Assembly: GCA_008694505.1 (NCBI GenBank)
Contig: VZDJ01007749.1
Span: 1,726,135 to 1,790,134, forward strand
DNA: 64,000 nt
Reading direction: 5' to 3'
Origin: Cyanoderma ruficeps
Taxonomy: Eukaryota; Chordata; Aves; Passeriformes; Timaliidae
A model generated the notes under the pieces. It ran no database searches. It saw nothing but the letters and a program-made list of their open reading frames with translations, and was not told where the DNA came from. Shown in pieces: positions 61,801 to 64,000 of the stretch (position 1 is its first letter; the number at the start of each line of letters is the position of its first letter). A program made the translations under genes and the position numbers.

Positions 61801-64000
61801 CTGCCATGCAAGTGTAGGGATAGGTTTATATCGGTCACATGCGGCAGTTTGTTCAAACAGGCAGAGCTTTCAGGTGACTTGATTTCTCAAATTCATATCA
61901 GCGTCTAGGATTTCATCTGGTGTTTGAGACTGCAACAAGGTGTGCTATCATGTGCATGTACCAGTTTGTGTAATTCATACCCTGCTCTTTCCCTACTTGT
62001 TTCTAGATCCTAGAAAGAGGCTGAGAGTAACTTGTGCTGTCTGAGGCAAGAAAATTTCACCTAATAAATTAGCAATTCTCTTGGCTCCCTAAGCCATTTC
62101 AGACTCTCTCACAACATGCTCTATTTTATGTTATTCTGCTGTGATTTTTTTTTTTCTCATTTTGATCTTGGTGTCATGATTAGATCAGAGGTTTTACTAT
62201 GCTGGGATAAACACATGATCCAACTCATTCACTTTTCACTATTTGCGAGGCCAGATGTTTCTAGTGAGTGCTGGAAGTGTGCTGAATGACTGAGCTTACC
62301 TTTAGGAAATATTGACATTTAAACCCTCTTTTTTACCTTTATTCCTGGGCAAGCTTTTGTTTCTTAACCAGTGAGGCATCTAAGGAGAGATATTAAAGTG
62401 AAGGGCAGTATCATTTATTCTAATCCCACATTTTAGTGAGGGGAAGGGTGGAGGTGCGCTGCTATATTTTGCAGTATTATCAGAATGATGCCAGACCTTC
62501 ATGTTTAATCCCAGTTTTAAAACTCCCATTAATCATGGGTTTAAGTTTCTAGTGTACAAAGTCTGATGCATTAACTACAAAAGTTCTGGCTATTTTAATT
62601 AGATGCCATATCTGTTAAGCATTTTAGAATTTAGCAGTATTGACTTTGTGCTGAAATTTCATTTTGCTTAAGATTCAGTAGCTATGTTTATCAGGGTACA
62701 ATTGCAGCCATAGTGCTCTCTGGTTAGGATGGGAAAATTGCTTAGACTGAAATGATTTGCAAATTTCTGCACATCAAGGGGTTGCCTGCCAAGATTTTGC
62801 TTTTCACGAATGTGAATCTCTCACAGTGGGAACACACACAGGCAATTGCTCTCCAAGAGATGCTTTATTCTCAAATTTGCTTTCCCTAGCTTAAGGCAGT
62901 TGAATGTTAGCTCCAGGTGCCTGTTGTGGGCAGCCCTGTCTGACCATCTACAGTGTCATTTTAGGTAATTTTGCATCCTTGTGAAACTTGTTAAACAGCC
63001 ATTTCAGAGACACATTCTGTGCTTTCCAGGTAGGACAGCTTGCTGAGCTGGCTAGGAAGAGCATGTTTGTATGTATCTCTAAAAATGGATTGGAAACAAC
63101 TGAAAGACTGAAACAGCAGGACGCTGGGAGAGGAACAGAGATGACTCTGTATATGGTGGTGTCTCTACCTAGAGACAAGTGACTTTCAGGGAGATCAAAG
63201 GATACTGTTGATCTCAGCCTTCTGTAAACTGAGGGGAGAATATAAATTTAAAAGTGCAGACATGTGCTCTGATGTGAGGTGACTGAAACCAGCCTTTAGC
63301 CTTTGTAATTTAAGTCGCATGACCTGTGGAGCAGTTTCCCATGGTTACATTCACAAGAGAGAAAGAATAACTGATTTTTCTTCCTTTTATCTTTTCCTTC
63401 TTCCATTTAGTCTAAAAAAAGGAACAACTTTTCTGATAAACAGCTGAGCAAACCCCCCCAGTCCCTGTTGTCTTTATTACGATTATCTTTTTGGACCTAA
63501 ATGTTAAAGTTGGAAGTGATAAGTTTGAGAGTGACCTAGGGGGAAAAAAAAAAAAAGGCAATGATGGTCTTCTGGGGTTCAGAAGAAACATCTACAAAGA
63601 CATCCACCCCAAAAGGTCATTGCCACAAAAGGGAGCCAAATTCCATATTTTAAAAGATTCCACAGGGGGCAAATTCTATAAAAATCAATAAATTTGCTTC
63701 AATATGAAATCATCATTCTGATCATACAGATACTAAAATAATGTGGCTTGGTTTTGTGTTGTCTAACAGCACTAGGGCAGCACTTGTTGCTACTGTGTCT
63801 TCTGACTTCATTGCCACCATGTGCCATTTCTGCTTGGGTTTGGAACTAGAGGAGACGTGAATTTACCCAAGTGTAACCTCTTAGTACAAATTAGTACTAA
63901 GTTGTTTTTTTTCAGACCATTCTGCAGAAAACATGAATCAGACAATGACTCCTAAGCAGCAGATGAAGAATAAATAAAGGTATTTTAGGGACTTATGTAA

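Larger units (their letters stand above)
46562..64000 (+). other. NRXN1: NRXN1 intron downstream of EGF3 (5' part, at least 17.4 kb)
   Basis: This is a phase 1 intron starting GTAAGT and running off the window. No exon, beta-neurexin first exon or CpG island is visible. Recognisable contents are a CR1 copy (49128-49950), a local repeat (50051-50105), an LTR-like block (51035-51740), a 25-bp tandem duplication (55581-55632) and a TA-rich microsatellite (58809-58854). The stretches 46.6-49.1, 52-55.5, 55.7-58.8 and 59-64 kb look like AT-rich unique sequence. Within them 57370-57700 and 60740-60865 have higher sequence complexity and may be, respectively, an unrecognised repeat and a conserved non-coding element. 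Confidence 0.9.

Noticed and set aside
1..64000. tRNA, rRNA, CRISPR arrays, operons or prokaryotic defence systems
   Set aside because: No regularly spaced direct repeats, no tRNA-like boxes in proper spacing that I could see, and the whole window fits a vertebrate gene with introns.
46562..64000. Beta-neurexin first exon or LNS6 exon
   Set aside because: Looked for sequence encoding GTTYIFSKGGG or a GC-rich signal-peptide exon in this stretch; neither was seen, so these should lie beyond the window.

Overview
The window is vertebrate nuclear DNA, AT-rich and mostly intronic. I read it as a sauropsid, most probably a bird: it carries several CR1-type LINE remnants, two of which keep the CR1 end sequence with octamer repeats of the form ATTCTGTG. 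An LTR-like block near 51 kb made me think of songbirds, but that is recollection only. Nothing suggests a bacterial genome, an operon, CRISPR or a phage.

The only gene I can support is part of the plus-strand neurexin-1 gene (NRXN1), a presynaptic adhesion receptor. Six coding exons with canonical AG/GT borders and matching phases are present: 19662-19784 (LNS4), 24462-24843 (end of LNS4 and start of LNS5), 25374-25564 (LNS5), 40726-40899 (end of LNS5), the 27-nt microexon 45450-45476 (alternative splice segment 6, VALMKADLQ) and 46442-46561 (third EGF repeat). Joined, they give 1017 nt (339 codons) with the microexon or 990 nt (330 codons) without it, and both forms stay open. The exons of LNS1-LNS3 and EGF1-EGF2, the SS3 microexon, LNS6 and the transmembrane tail are not in the window. 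I also see no beta-neurexin first exon.

Layout: 1-19661 is the end of a long upstream intron with a CR1 fragment at its 3' end. From 19.7 to 25.6 kb lie three exons. A 15.2-kb intron (25565-40725) holds an unusual CpG-rich patch at about 26.93-27.22 kb, a broken CR1 reverse transcriptase copy (28.66-29.84 kb), a poly-T tract with a sequence gap (33.6 kb) and a CR1 3' end (39.83-40.12 kb). From 40.7 to 46.6 kb come the last LNS5 exon, the SS6 microexon with neural-microexon style splice signals, and the EGF3 exon. From 46562 to the end is one intron (at least 17.4 kb) with a minus-strand CR1 copy (49.13-49.95 kb) and the LTR-like block (51.04-51.74 kb).

The points most worth a second look are the SS6 microexon with its TACTAAC, UGC and GCATG signals, the isolated CpG-rich patch, and the opposed CR1 copies that bracket two exon groups. 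I did not find a novel protein-coding system; the long open frames outside the exons look like chance or decayed LINE sequence.
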